NCBI RefSeq assembly: GCF_002428305.1
Contig: NZ_DIVJ01000007.1
Location: forward strand, 1 to 64,000
Length of the DNA: 64,000 bases
Direction of reading: 5' to 3'
From: Flavobacterium sp. UBA6135
Lineage (GTDB): Bacteria; Bacteroidota; Bacteroidia; Flavobacteriales; Flavobacteriaceae
The notes below the pieces were generated by a model, which was not told the DNA's origin, ran no database searches, and saw nothing but the letters and a program-made list of their open reading frames with translations. This document shows, in pieces, positions 52,562 through 61,665 of this stretch. Both the position numbers and the translations under genes were made by a program. Numbering within the stretch: position 1 is the stretch's first letter; each line of letters starts with the position of its first letter.

Positions 52562-53323
52562 ATGAATCGAATAAATAAAAAATTGCAAGAAGACAAAAAA
52601 CTGTTATCCATTTATTTTACAGCAGGTTATCCGAATTTAAATGATACTAAAGTAATCATAACTGAATTGGAAAAAAGTGGTGTCGATATGATTGAAATCG
52701 GATTGCCATTTAGTGATCCGTTAGCCGATGGACCAACCATACAAGCGAGTTCTTCACAAGCGTTGCAAAACGGAATGACAACTGAACTTTTGTTTCAACA
52801 ACTAACAAACATTCGCGAAAGCGTTGAAATTCCGTTGATTATTATGGGTTATTTTAATCCGATGATGCAATTTGGCGTGGAAAAGTTCTGTCAAAAATGC
52901 CAAGAAGTGGGTGTTGACGGCTTGATTATTCCGGATTTGCCTTTAGAAATCTATGAATCGGAGTACAAAGAACTGTTTGAAAAGTATGACTTAAAGAACA
53001 TTTTTTTAATTACACCACAAACTTCCGAAGAACGAATTTTAAAAATTGATGCCATTTCAGACAGTTTTATCTATCTAGTTAGTTCATCAACTGTCACCGG
53101 AAATCAATCCGGATTTAATGAAGTTCAAGAAAACTATTTTGAACGAATTGCATCTTTGAAATTAAAAAACCCTCAAATCATTGGCTTTGGAATTTCAAAC
53201 AAGACTACCTTTCAACAAGCAACCAAACATCAGAAAGGAGCTATTATTGGAAGCAGTTTTATCAATTTTATTAATGACAATGCTGCATCAAATATCTCAA
53301 ATTATATCAATATTTTTTTTTAA
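52562..53323 (+). CDS. trpA: Tryptophan synthase alpha subunit
   Basis: This 253-residue TIM barrel has catalytic E45 in IEIGLPFSDPLADGP and D56 in the same loop, and GFGIS near the C-terminal phosphate site. It cleaves indole-glycerol phosphate to indole, which passes to TrpB. It is the last trp gene. No convincing terminator follows before the rplS promoter; the 235-base gap holds only an ACTATT/AATAGT hairpin without a T-run. Confidence 0.95.
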   Translation: MNRINKKLQEDKKLLSIYFTAGYPNLNDTKVIITELEKSGVDMIEIGLPFSDPLADGPTIQASSSQALQNGMTTELLFQQLTNIRESVEIPLIIMGYFNPMMQFGVEKFCQKCQEVGVDGLIIPDLPLEIYESEYKELFEKYDLKNIFLITPQTSEERILKIDAISDSFIYLVSSSTVTGNQSGFNEVQENYFERIASLKLKNPQIIGFGISNKTTFQQATKHQKGAIIGSSFINFINDNAASNISNYINIFF

Positions 53324-53458
53324 TCAAACTATTTCAATAGTATTCATTCACCAAAAAGCAAAATGAAACTACAAGTTTTTTAGATAATTTTCAATCCTTT
53401 TTAATAATTAAAAAACACGACCCTAAATATTTTGATTAAAAAAACTACCTATTTAATG

Positions 53459-53485
53459 TTGATTTCAAAATAAATTGTAAATTTG
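53459..53485 (+). promoter_or_regulatory. Promoter of rplS
   Basis: TAAATTTG at 53478-53485 with TTG at 53459-53461 (16-base spacing, slightly short). The bases after the box read CACCCA, as in the rpsF promoter. The leader to the ATG is about 75 bases. Confidence 0.55.
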
Positions 53486-53559
53486 CACCCACAATTGGAC
53501 CAACCTCTGACGAAAATCGTGTACGTTGTTCTGATAATCACTATTTTAACTTAATTGTT

Positions 53560-53910
53560 ATGGCAGATTTAATGAAATTCGTTCAAGACGAATTTGTTAC
53601 AAAAAAAGACTTTCCGGAATTCGGAGCTGGTGATACTATCACTGTTTATTATGAAATTAAAGAGGGTGAAAAAACAAGAACACAGTTCTTCAAAGGAGTT
53701 GTAATCCAAAGAAGAGGTTCTGGTGCAACTGAAACCTTTACAATCCGTAAAATGTCAGGTGCTGTTGGAGTGGAAAGAATTTTCCCGGTTAACATGCCTG
53801 CTCTTCAAAAAATTGAATTGAACCAAAGAGGTAAAGTTAGAAGAGCTCGTATTTTCTACTTCAGAGACCTTACTGGTAAAAAAGCAAAAATCAAAGAAAG
53901 AAGAAGATAA
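53560..53910 (+). CDS. rplS: 50S ribosomal protein L19
   Basis: This 116-residue protein has the L19 pattern: FVQDEFVTKKDFPEFGAGDTI, then FKGVVIQRRGSGATETFTIRK, and GVERIFPVNMP. It lies at the 30S-50S interface. It is monocistronic with its own promoter and terminator. Confidence 0.96.
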   Translation: MADLMKFVQDEFVTKKDFPEFGAGDTITVYYEIKEGEKTRTQFFKGVVIQRRGSGATETFTIRKMSGAVGVERIFPVNMPALQKIELNQRGKVRRARIFYFRDLTGKKAKIKERRR

Positions 53911-53929
53911 TCAACTTTCTACTCATAAA

Positions 53930-53966
53930 AAGTCCCGTTCTGAAATTCAGAGCGGGATTTTTTTAT
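53930..53966 (+). terminator. Terminator of rplS
   Basis: TCCCGTTCTGA (53933-53943) pairs with TCAGAGCGGGA (53947-53957) over a three-base loop, with a T-run after it. A second hairpin, ATTTGGTT/AACCAAAT, lies at 53965-53993. The remaining 200 bases to icd hold no gene. Confidence 0.85.
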
Positions 53967-54131
53967 TTGGTTCTTCAAATAATAAAACCAAATTCTCATC
54001 AAATATTTTTAAGTATTGTCAAAAATCAATGCTTAAATTATTAAATTACTATTTTAAAATGATTTGATTGACATATCTACAATTCAATCGATTTCGTGAA
54101 TGCATAGTTTATAAAATAGTTATGATTTTCT

Positions 54132-54139
54132 TATCTTTG
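54132..54139 (+). promoter_or_regulatory. -7 box of icd
   Basis: TATCTTTG lies 54 bases before the icd ATG. No TTG occurs at the right distance. Confidence 0.45.
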
Positions 54140-54193
54140 TAATCCTGATTTTTTCAGAATAGCTTACAAAACAAAAACAAACAAACACACATC

Positions 54194-56413
54194 ATGTCAA
54201 AATCCAAGATTATTTATACAATTACGGATGAAGCTCCTATGCTTGCCACTCATTCCTTATTACCAATTGTTAAAGCCTTTACTGCTCCTGCAAATATTTC
54301 AGTAGAAACCAGAGACATCTCTTTAGCAGGAAGAATCATAGCCAATTTTGCTGACTATTTAAAAGAAGACCAACGCATCAATAATGATTTATTAGAATTA
54401 GGTCAATTGGCAACCACTCCGGAAGCTAATATCATCAAACTACCTAACATATCTGCTTCTGTTCCTCAATTAAAAGAAGCAATTATAGAACTACAAAAAT
54501 TAGGATATGCCATTCCTGATTTTGTTGAAAATCCACAAACCGAAGAAGAAAAAATCATCAAAGCTAAATTTGCAAAAGTTTTAGGTTCTGCTGTTAATCC
54601 TGTTTTACGTGAAGGAAACTCTGATCGTCGTGCACCAAAAGCTGTTAAAAATTACGCTCGTAAACATCCTCACAGTATGGGAGCCTGGAGTAGCGATTCC
54701 AAAACACATGTGGCTCACATGAATGAAGGTGACTTTTATGGAAGCGAACAATCAGTAGCAATCCTAGAAGCGGGAACATTTAAAATTGTTTTTGAAGCAA
54801 AAGACGGTTCAACTAAAACTTTAAAAGATTCTACGCCTTTAAAAGCTGGTGAAATTATTGACAGTTCTGTGATGAACATCAATGCTTTGAAAAAATTCAT
54901 TTCAAATGAAATTGAAGATGCCAAAGCAAAAGGCGTTTTGTTTTCCGTGCATTTAAAAGCAACCATGATGAAAGTTTCCGATCCAATTATTTTTGGAGCT
55001 ATTGTGGATGTTTTCTTTGCAGCTGTTTTTGAAAAATATGCCGATTTGTTTAAAGAACTAGGTGTAAACACTAAAAATGGTTTAGGTGATGTGTATGATA
55101 AAATTTCCGGTCATCCAAAACAAGCCGAAGTGGAAGCTGCTTTAACGGAAGCTATGGCAAAAGGACCGGCTATTGCAATGGTAAATTCTGATAAAGGAAT
55201 TACCAACCTTCACGTTCCTTCCGACGTGATTGTAGATGCTTCAATGCCGGCAATGATTCGAACTTCAGGACAAATGTGGAATGCCGCAGGAAAACCTCAA
55301 GATACTAAAGCGATTATTCCGGATAGATGTTATGCCGGAGTTTATACCGCTACGATTGATTTTTGTAAAAAAAACGGAGCTTTTGATCCAAAAACCATGG
55401 GAAGTGTTCCTAACGTTGGTTTGATGGCTCAAGCTGCGGAAGAATATGGTTCACACGATAAAACCTTTCAAATGGATGAGTATGGAACTGTAAAAGTGAT
55501 CAATGGTGAAGGTGCTGTGTTGATGCAACAAGCCGTTGAAAAAGGCGATATTTTCAGAATGTGTCAAGTGAAAGATGCTCCTATTCAAGATTGGGTGAAA
55601 TTAGCCGTAAACCGTGCAAGATTATCCAACACGCCTGCTGTTTTTTGGTTGGATGAAAACAGAGCTCACGACAGACAAATTGTTGAAAAAGTAAATTCAT
55701 ATTTAAAAAACCACGACACAAGCGGATTAGACATTCGAATTTTAAATCCGGTTGATGCGACTACTTTTACCTTAGAAAGAATCATCAAAGGATTAGACAC
55801 CATATCTGTTACCGGAAACGTGTTACGTGATTACCTAACCGATTTGTTTCCGATTTTGGAAGTAGGCACTTCAGCTAAAATGTTATCTATCGTTCCGCTT
55901 ATGAATGGCGGTGGCTTATTTGAAACCGGTGCCGGTGGATCTGCTCCAAAGCACGTAGAACAATTTATCGAAGAAGGCTATTTGCGTTGGGATTCATTGG
56001 GTGAATTTTTAGCTCTTGGCGTTTCTCTAGAACATTTAGGGCAGTCGTTGAATAATGCAAAAGCATTGGTTCTTTCAGAAACATTAGATTTGGCTACCGA
56101 AAAATTCTTAGAAACCGATAAATCGCCTGCCCGAAAAGTAGGTCAGATTGATAATAGAGGTTCGCATTTTTATTTAGCTCTATATTGGTCTCAAGCGTTG
56201 ACTGAACAAAATAAAGATGCTGAGTTAAAAACGCTCTTCACTCCTATTGCCAAAGAATTAACTGAAAATGAAGCTAAAATCAATGAAGAATTAATTGGTT
56301 CGCAAGGCAAAAAACAAGAAATCGGTGGTTATTATAAACCTGATTTTAAATTATTAGAAAAAGCGATGCGTCCGAGTGAGACTTTAAATGCTGTTTTAGC
56401 GAAGTTGAATTAA
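54194..56413 (+). CDS. icd: NADP-dependent isocitrate dehydrogenase, monomeric type
   Basis: This 739-residue enzyme is the large single-chain form of isocitrate dehydrogenase, recognised by IIYTITDEAPMLATHSLLP at the start, LREGNSDRRAPKAVKNYARKHPH-type substrate motif, PDRCYAGVYTATIDFCKKNGAFDP, and GGLFETGAGGSAPKH. It oxidatively decarboxylates isocitrate to 2-oxoglutarate with NADP in the TCA cycle. It is a single transcription unit with a good terminator. Confidence 0.96.
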   Translation: MSKSKIIYTITDEAPMLATHSLLPIVKAFTAPANISVETRDISLAGRIIANFADYLKEDQRINNDLLELGQLATTPEANIIKLPNISASVPQLKEAIIELQKLGYAIPDFVENPQTEEEKIIKAKFAKVLGSAVNPVLREGNSDRRAPKAVKNYARKHPHSMGAWSSDSKTHVAHMNEGDFYGSEQSVAILEAGTFKIVFEAKDGSTKTLKDSTPLKAGEIIDSSVMNINALKKFISNEIEDAKAKGVLFSVHLKATMMKVSDPIIFGAIVDVFFAAVFEKYADLFKELGVNTKNGLGDVYDKISGHPKQAEVEAALTEAMAKGPAIAMVNSDKGITNLHVPSDVIVDASMPAMIRTSGQMWNAAGKPQDTKAIIPDRCYAGVYTATIDFCKKNGAFDPKTMGSVPNVGLMAQAAEEYGSHDKTFQMDEYGTVKVINGEGAVLMQQAVEKGDIFRMCQVKDAPIQDWVKLAVNRARLSNTPAVFWLDENRAHDRQIVEKVNSYLKNHDTSGLDIRILNPVDATTFTLERIIKGLDTISVTGNVLRDYLTDLFPILEVGTSAKMLSIVPLMNGGGLFETGAGGSAPKHVEQFIEEGYLRWDSLGEFLALGVSLEHLGQSLNNAKALVLSETLDLATEKFLETDKSPARKVGQIDNRGSHFYLALYWSQALTEQNKDAELKTLFTPIAKELTENEAKINEELIGSQGKKQEIGGYYKPDFKLLEKAMRPSETLNAVLAKLN

Positions 56414-56431
56414 AAAATAAAATTTCTTTTC

Positions 56432-56470
56432 AAAAAAAGAGACTTTCAAAAAGATTGTCTCTTTTTTTAT
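56432..56470 (+). terminator. Terminator of icd
   Basis: AAAAAAAGAGAC (56432-56443) pairs with GTCTCTTTTTTT (56457-56468), giving both the stem and the T-run. Confidence 0.82.
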
Positions 56471-56542
56471 TAACCCTACTTTAACAACTGATGTATAAAT
56501 TTTCTGAAAAAAATTTGTCAATTTTGTTAAAAATAAAAGGTT

Positions 56543-58921
56543 ATGTTTTTCAACAAAACAAGTTTTTCATTGCTTCTATTTATAGCAGGGTTATTAACTC
56601 TTTCAGCTCAAGAAAAATTTACTGTCAGTGGAACAATTATGGACCAAAAAAATAATGAAACATTAATTGGGGTCAATATTATCATTCCGGAATTAAAAAC
56701 AGGTGCTACTACAAATGAATATGGTTTTTACTCCATTTCACTGCCAAAAGGCGAATATACGCTGCAAATTAGTTATGTGGGTTTTGCAACGATTGAAGAG
56801 AATATCGTGTTGGATAAAAATATTCGAAAGAATTTTTCACTCTTGGAAAACAGCCAACAGTTAAATGAAGTTATTGTTACGGACCGAAAAGTTAAATCGG
56901 AAATCAGAAAACCTGAAATGAGTGTGAACAAACTTTCCATTCAGGAAATCAAAGAAATGCCTGTTTTGTTAGGCGAAGTTGATATCGTTAAATCGTTGTT
57001 TACTTTGCCGGGTGTTACCAGTGCCGGCGAAGGGCAATCCGGATTCAACGTTAGAGGTGGTGGTGCTGACCAGAATTTGATTTTATTGGATGAAGCAACC
57101 ATTTACAATTCATCGCATTTATTTGGTTTGTTCTCTGTTTTTAATCCCGATGCCATCAAAGATTTAAAATTATACAAAGGTGGTATTCCGGCTCGTTATG
57201 GCGGGAGATTATCCTCCGTTTTGGATATTTATCAAAAAGAAGGAAACAGTAAAGATTTTCACATGAATGGAGGTATTGGAATAATTTCCAGTAGACTACT
57301 TGCTGAAGGACCGATTGTGAAAGACCGAGGTTCTTTTTTAGTTGCCGGAAGAGGAACCTATGCTCATCTTTTTTTGAAACTCACCGACATTGATAATTCT
57401 GCCTATTTTTATGATTTGAATACCAAATTGAGTTACAAAATAAATGACAATAATAACATTTACTTTTCAGGTTATTTTGGTCGTGATGTTTTTACTTTGA
57501 ACAATACGTTTGTGAATACCTACGGAAATACAGTGTTGAATTTGCGATGGAATCATTTGTTTTCAGATAAATTATTCAGCAATATGTCGTTTATATATTC
57601 TGATTATTACTACGGTTTAGAACTTGATTTTGTTGGTTTTGAATGGAATAGTGGCATTAAAAACTATAACTTCAGATATGATTTCAAACACTATTTAAGT
57701 GACAAATTAAAACTGACCTATGGTGTAAACAGTATTTACTACAATTTTAATCCCGGTAAAATTGAACCCAGCCGGCCGGATTCCGGTATAAACGAAGACC
57801 AACTTGATAAAAAATATGCGTTGGAATCTGCTTTATATTTTGATGCTGAACATCAGTTGAGTGAAAAACTTACCGTTTCTTATGGCATTCGTTATAGTAA
57901 TTTTTTGCGTTTAGGAGAGCAAACTCTAAACGTGTATGAAAACAATCAAGCTGTAACTTTTAATTCAGATTTTCAAGTCTATGAAAGTGCCACTCCTATT
58001 GGAACCGTTTCCTATGGGAAAAATGAAACCATTGCCAGTTTTAACAATTTTGAACCCCGATTTTCGGTTTCGTATGCATTGAACGATAATCAATCCATCA
58101 AAGCGAGTTACAATCGCATGAGTCAGTATTTGCATTTGATTTCAAACACGCAGTCCCCTACTCCTTTGGATGTTTGGGCTCCGAGTGATAACTTTTTGAA
58201 ACCGCAATTATTAGATCAATATGCCATTGGTTATTTTCAAAATTTTAAAAATGATGATTATTCTTTAGAAGTGGAAACTTATTATAAAAGCATCAAGGAC
58301 CGTGTTGATTATATTGATGGTGCCAATCTAATTGCCAACGAAGCCATCGAGCGAGTGGTTTTAAACGGACGAGGTCGAGCCTACGGATTGGAAGTTTTAT
58401 TCCGAAAAAATGTGGGTCGATTTAATGGTTGGCTGGCTTATACTTTAGCAAGAACCGAACAACAAGTTGTGGGCAGAACACCTGAAGAAACAGGAATAAA
58501 CAACGGAAATTGGTATAAAACCGGATTCGATAAACTCAATGATATTTCAGTTGTCGGAAATTATAAATTGAATGAAAAATGGCGTTTTGGAGCTAATTTT
58601 TCCTTGCAAACCGGTCAACCTGTCACCTTTCCAAATGGTCAATATGAATATTTAGGGATTACAATTCCCAATTATTCTACCCGAAACGAAGACCGCTTAC
58701 CAACCTATCACAGATTGGATGTTTCGGCAACTTTGACACCTACCAAAAACAAACAAAGAACCTGGCAAGCGGAATGGGTTTTTGGTTTTTATAATATTTA
58801 TAACCGCGAAAATGCTGCATCCATCACTTTTCGTCAAAATAATCAAACCGCTAGAAATGAAGCCATCCAATTGTCTATTTTCGGAATTGTTCCAAGTGTA
58901 ACATATAATTTTAAATTTTAA
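56543..58921 (+). CDS. TonB-dependent receptor with carboxypeptidase-like N-domain
   Basis: This 792-residue outer-membrane protein has a signal peptide (ending near LTLSAQ), a carboxypeptidase-regulatory-like beta-sandwich (residues 25-105, with TNEYGFYSISLPKGEYTLQISYVGF), a plug domain with FNVRGGGADQNLILLDEATIYN, and a 22-strand barrel ending in a terminal aromatic (YNFKF). It belongs to the SusC-like/FecA-like group common in Bacteroidota. The substrate is unknown. It is 4 bases from the DUF4249 gene, a typical receptor/lipoprotein pair. Confidence 0.92.
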   Translation: MFFNKTSFSLLLFIAGLLTLSAQEKFTVSGTIMDQKNNETLIGVNIIIPELKTGATTNEYGFYSISLPKGEYTLQISYVGFATIEENIVLDKNIRKNFSLLENSQQLNEVIVTDRKVKSEIRKPEMSVNKLSIQEIKEMPVLLGEVDIVKSLFTLPGVTSAGEGQSGFNVRGGGADQNLILLDEATIYNSSHLFGLFSVFNPDAIKDLKLYKGGIPARYGGRLSSVLDIYQKEGNSKDFHMNGGIGIISSRLLAEGPIVKDRGSFLVAGRGTYAHLFLKLTDIDNSAYFYDLNTKLSYKINDNNNIYFSGYFGRDVFTLNNTFVNTYGNTVLNLRWNHLFSDKLFSNMSFIYSDYYYGLELDFVGFEWNSGIKNYNFRYDFKHYLSDKLKLTYGVNSIYYNFNPGKIEPSRPDSGINEDQLDKKYALESALYFDAEHQLSEKLTVSYGIRYSNFLRLGEQTLNVYENNQAVTFNSDFQVYESATPIGTVSYGKNETIASFNNFEPRFSVSYALNDNQSIKASYNRMSQYLHLISNTQSPTPLDVWAPSDNFLKPQLLDQYAIGYFQNFKNDDYSLEVETYYKSIKDRVDYIDGANLIANEAIERVVLNGRGRAYGLEVLFRKNVGRFNGWLAYTLARTEQQVVGRTPEETGINNGNWYKTGFDKLNDISVVGNYKLNEKWRFGANFSLQTGQPVTFPNGQYEYLGITIPNYSTRNEDRLPTYHRLDVSATLTPTKNKQRTWQAEWVFGFYNIYNRENAASITFRQNNQTARNEAIQLSIFGIVPSVTYNFKF

Positions 58922-58925
58922 AAAG

Positions 58926-59747
58926 ATGAAAGCTATTAGATATACTTTATTCTTTTTGGTGGCATTACTAACATTCAGTTGCGAAAAAGTAATTGATGTT
59001 GATTTGAACACAGCCCCACCAAGATTGGTTGTGGAAGCCTCTATAAATTGGGTTAAAAACACACCCGGCAACGTTCAAATAATTAGATTATCAACCACAA
59101 CAGGTTATTTTGCTGGGGAAATTCCGGCGGTTACAGATGCAATTGTGACTGTTACAAATAGTTCAGGTATTGATTTTGATTTTATTCAAATTGATACCCC
59201 GGGAATTTATATTTGTGAAAATTTTGTCCCAATGTTAAATGAAACGTATACATTAACCATCATGCATCAAGGACAAATTTATACTGCTATAGAAAAATTA
59301 CTTGCAACTCCTGAAGTCACTAGAATAGAACAAAGAGACAATGCAGGAATATTAGGTAATGCAACCGAAGTAAAATTCTTTTTTAATGACATTCCTGATG
59401 AAACTAATTTTTACTTTTTAGGAATTATTGATCCTTACAAAGTTATTCCGGAATACGGCATTCTGGAAGACCGATTCTTTCAAAACAACGAAATGTTTGG
59501 TTTGTATTTTAGTGATAAATTCAAACCTACCGATACGGTTACTTTTACCATGAGTGGCGTTTCACAAAACTATTATAATTATATGAATATTCTATTGGCT
59601 CAAGCCGGAACAACAAGTGCAGGACCTTTTAGTACACCTACCTCAACAGTTCGAGGAAATATTGTAAACCAAACTAACTTTAGTAATTTTGCATTAGGCT
59701 TTTTTAGACTGGGAGAAACGGAAGTCAAGGAATATGTTATTCAGTAA
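58926..59747 (+). CDS. DUF4249 lipoprotein
   Basis: This 273-residue lipoprotein has a lipobox (TFSC, Cys20) and the DUF4249 start EKVIDVDLNTAPPRLVVEASI. Beta-rich segments follow. DUF4249 proteins accompany TonB-dependent receptors, as here, and probably assist substrate capture, though that is not proved. It ends just before a degenerate inverted repeat at 59763. Confidence 0.88.
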   Translation: MKAIRYTLFFLVALLTFSCEKVIDVDLNTAPPRLVVEASINWVKNTPGNVQIIRLSTTTGYFAGEIPAVTDAIVTVTNSSGIDFDFIQIDTPGIYICENFVPMLNETYTLTIMHQGQIYTAIEKLLATPEVTRIEQRDNAGILGNATEVKFFFNDIPDETNFYFLGIIDPYKVIPEYGILEDRFFQNNEMFGLYFSDKFKPTDTVTFTMSGVSQNYYNYMNILLAQAGTTSAGPFSTPTSTVRGNIVNQTNFSNFALGFFRLGETEVKEYVIQ

Positions 59748-59762
59748 TTTCAAAATTATTTT

Positions 59763-59870
59763 TTGGAACACTGATTTTAAAAACTTGAGAATATAATAAA
59801 ATGTGATTTAAAATTTGTCCTATTTTTATTTTAAATATTTTTTAAATTTCTTAAATCTGTGTTCTTTATC
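59763..59870. repeat. Degenerate inverted repeat resembling the GxxExxY flanks
   Basis: The left end TTGGAACACTGATTTTAA (59763-59780) and the right end, read in reverse as GAACACAGATTTAA (59864-59851), match each other at nearly all positions and match the outer end of the 39-bp arm at 5825. The space between is about 70 bases of AT-rich sequence with no gene. It may be a remnant or a MITE-like relative. Confidence 0.5.
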
Positions 59871-59894
59871 TTTTTATATTCAATACATTAAACA

Positions 59895-60557
59895 ATGTCA
59901 TCACACCACATAGTCAAAGACGATCAAGAACCTGCTTTAATTATAGCCAACGGAGCATCCTGTAGCGAAGAACTTCTTGGCCAATTATTAGAATGGTCAC
60001 CCATTGTCATTGTATTAGATTCAGCCATTAGTCGTGTGATGGAACTTGGTATTAAAGTAGATGTGTTGTTGGGTGATTTTGACCACAATTTTGACGCTAA
60101 TTATTACAAAGAAGTTCAGTATCCGCTTGAAATTGTTCACACGCCTGACCAAAATAAAACCGATTTAGAAAAGGCCTTCGACTATTTGGTCGAACGAAAT
60201 ATTCTAGCCGTTAACGTGGTTTGGGCTACCGGAAAAAGAGCCGATCACACCATCACCAATATCACTTCCATTGTAAAGTTCAGAGAAAAATTGAAAATTG
60301 TCTTGTTTGACGATCATTCTAAAATATTTCATTTACCAAAAAAATACGAAAAATGGTATCCAAAAAATACCGTTATTTCTTTAATCCCGATTGGAGTTGT
60401 GCACGGCATTCATTCCCAAAATTTATTTTATCCTTTACAAAACGATTCCTTACAAATTGGTTATCGAATCGGAAGCAGTAATCATGTTACCGAGGACGGA
60501 ATCGTAAGTATTGAACACCTGGAAGGAGATTTAATTTTAATGGAATGTTGGGATTAA
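59895..60557 (+). CDS. Thiamine pyrophosphokinase
   Basis: This 220-residue protein has the TPK fold: ALIIANGASC, VDVLLGDFDHNFD (metal-binding acidic cluster), and DQNKTDLEKAFDYLV, then WATGKRADHTITNI. The C-terminal beta-domain includes SNHVTEDGIVSI. It transfers pyrophosphate from ATP to thiamine. Its product is the cofactor of the E1 dehydrogenase at the other end of the window, though this distance implies no operon link. Confidence 0.9.
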   Translation: MSSHHIVKDDQEPALIIANGASCSEELLGQLLEWSPIVIVLDSAISRVMELGIKVDVLLGDFDHNFDANYYKEVQYPLEIVHTPDQNKTDLEKAFDYLVERNILAVNVVWATGKRADHTITNITSIVKFREKLKIVLFDDHSKIFHLPKKYEKWYPKNTVISLIPIGVVHGIHSQNLFYPLQNDSLQIGYRIGSSNHVTEDGIVSIEHLEGDLILMECWD

Positions 60558-60610
60558 AAGCTTGAATTCATTAAAAATTATGTAAATTTATCTTTTACAC
60601 AATTTATACC

Positions 60611-61564
60611 TTGAAAAATAATCCAAATAGCGAAAAAAATTCATTACACCCAAGAAACAAGCATCGCTCTCGTTATGATTTTGACGTTTTAGTAGTTAAA
60701 TCTCCTGAATTAAAACCGTTTATTTATACAAACGAACACGAAATTGAAACCATCGATTTTAGCAATCCGTTAGCCGTTAAAACACTAAATAAAGCTTTAC
60801 TCAAATCGTATTACGGGATTTTAGATTGGGATTTACCTGAAGATTATCTTTGCCCTCCCATTCCCGGAAGAGCTGATTATATTCATCATATTGCCGACTT
60901 ATTAGCAGAAGTCAATCAAAACATAATTCCTACCGGAAATAACATTATGGGCTTGGATATTGGTGTGGGTGCCAATTGCATCTACCCCATTTTAGGAAAT
61001 GCCGAATATGATTGGAGCTTTGTGGCCACAGATATTGATGCCAATGCTCTTGAAAATTGTATAGCAATTATTGAAAAAAATCCGCATCTAACCGATGTCA
61101 TTAGTTTGCAACAACAAATCAATTCTCGTTATATTTTTAAAGACATTATTCAGCCCGAAGATAAATTTGCGTTTACCATTTGCAATCCGCCCTTCCACGA
61201 TTCCAAAGAAGAAGCTGCGAAAAGTGCCGCCCGAAAAGTGTCTAATTTAACTCATCAAAAAACAACCATTCCGGTTTTAAATTTCGGCGGTCAAAACAAT
61301 GAACTTTGGTGCGAAGGAGGCGAACTCGCTTTCATCACCCAAATGATCTATGAAAGTGTCAAATATCCAAAGCAATGCTTTTGGTTTACAAATTTAGTAT
61401 CTAAAAAAGACCATCTGAAAAGTATTTATAAAACACTAAACAAAGTGGAAGCGGCCACCATCAAAACCATTGAAATGAATCAAGGTCAAAAAATTAGTCG
61501 TTTAGTTGCTTGGACGTTTTTAAGCGAAAAGCAACAGAAAGATTGGAAGTTTACCTCAGAATAA
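60611..61564 (+). CDS. rlmF: 23S rRNA (adenine1618-N6)-methyltransferase
   Basis: This 317-residue enzyme begins with HPRNKHRSRYDFDVL and LCPPIPGRADYIHH, both RlmF-specific. It has the SAM-binding GLDIGVGANCIYP and the catalytic CNPPFHDS (N6-adenine NPPF motif). The start codon is TTG at 60611, since the first ATG is far inside the conserved region. It methylates A1618 of 23S rRNA. Confidence 0.92.
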   Translation: MKNNPNSEKNSLHPRNKHRSRYDFDVLVVKSPELKPFIYTNEHEIETIDFSNPLAVKTLNKALLKSYYGILDWDLPEDYLCPPIPGRADYIHHIADLLAEVNQNIIPTGNNIMGLDIGVGANCIYPILGNAEYDWSFVATDIDANALENCIAIIEKNPHLTDVISLQQQINSRYIFKDIIQPEDKFAFTICNPPFHDSKEEAAKSAARKVSNLTHQKTTIPVLNFGGQNNELWCEGGELAFITQMIYESVKYPKQCFWFTNLVSKKDHLKSIYKTLNKVEAATIKTIEMNQGQKISRLVAWTFLSEKQQKDWKFTSE

Positions 61565-61582
61565 AACAAAACGTTTTTTTCG

Positions 61583-61590
61583 TAACTTTG
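61583..61590 (+). promoter_or_regulatory. -7 box of uvrB
   Basis: TAACTTTG lies 75 bases before the uvrB ATG. The octamer array at 61625-61664 would therefore be transcribed as most of the 5' leader. Confidence 0.45.
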
Positions 61591-61624
61591 TAAAAAGCAT
61601 TGAATTAAACTCTCTCTTTAAAAC

Positions 61625-61664
61625 CTTAGCAACTCAGAACCTCAGCATCTCAGCCCCTCAAAAA
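61625..61664 (+). repeat. Octamer array directly before the uvrB start
   Basis: Units read CTTAGCAA, CTCAGAAC, CTCAGCAT, CTCAGCCC, CTCAAAAA and the ATG follows one base later. This is the same family and relative orientation as at 6765 and 43545. Confidence 0.85.
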
Positions 61665-61665
61665 A

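Noticed and set aside
53324..53458. Terminator after trpA
   Set aside because: The ACTATT/AATAGT hairpin has only six weak pairs and no T-run; I could not support a terminator here.
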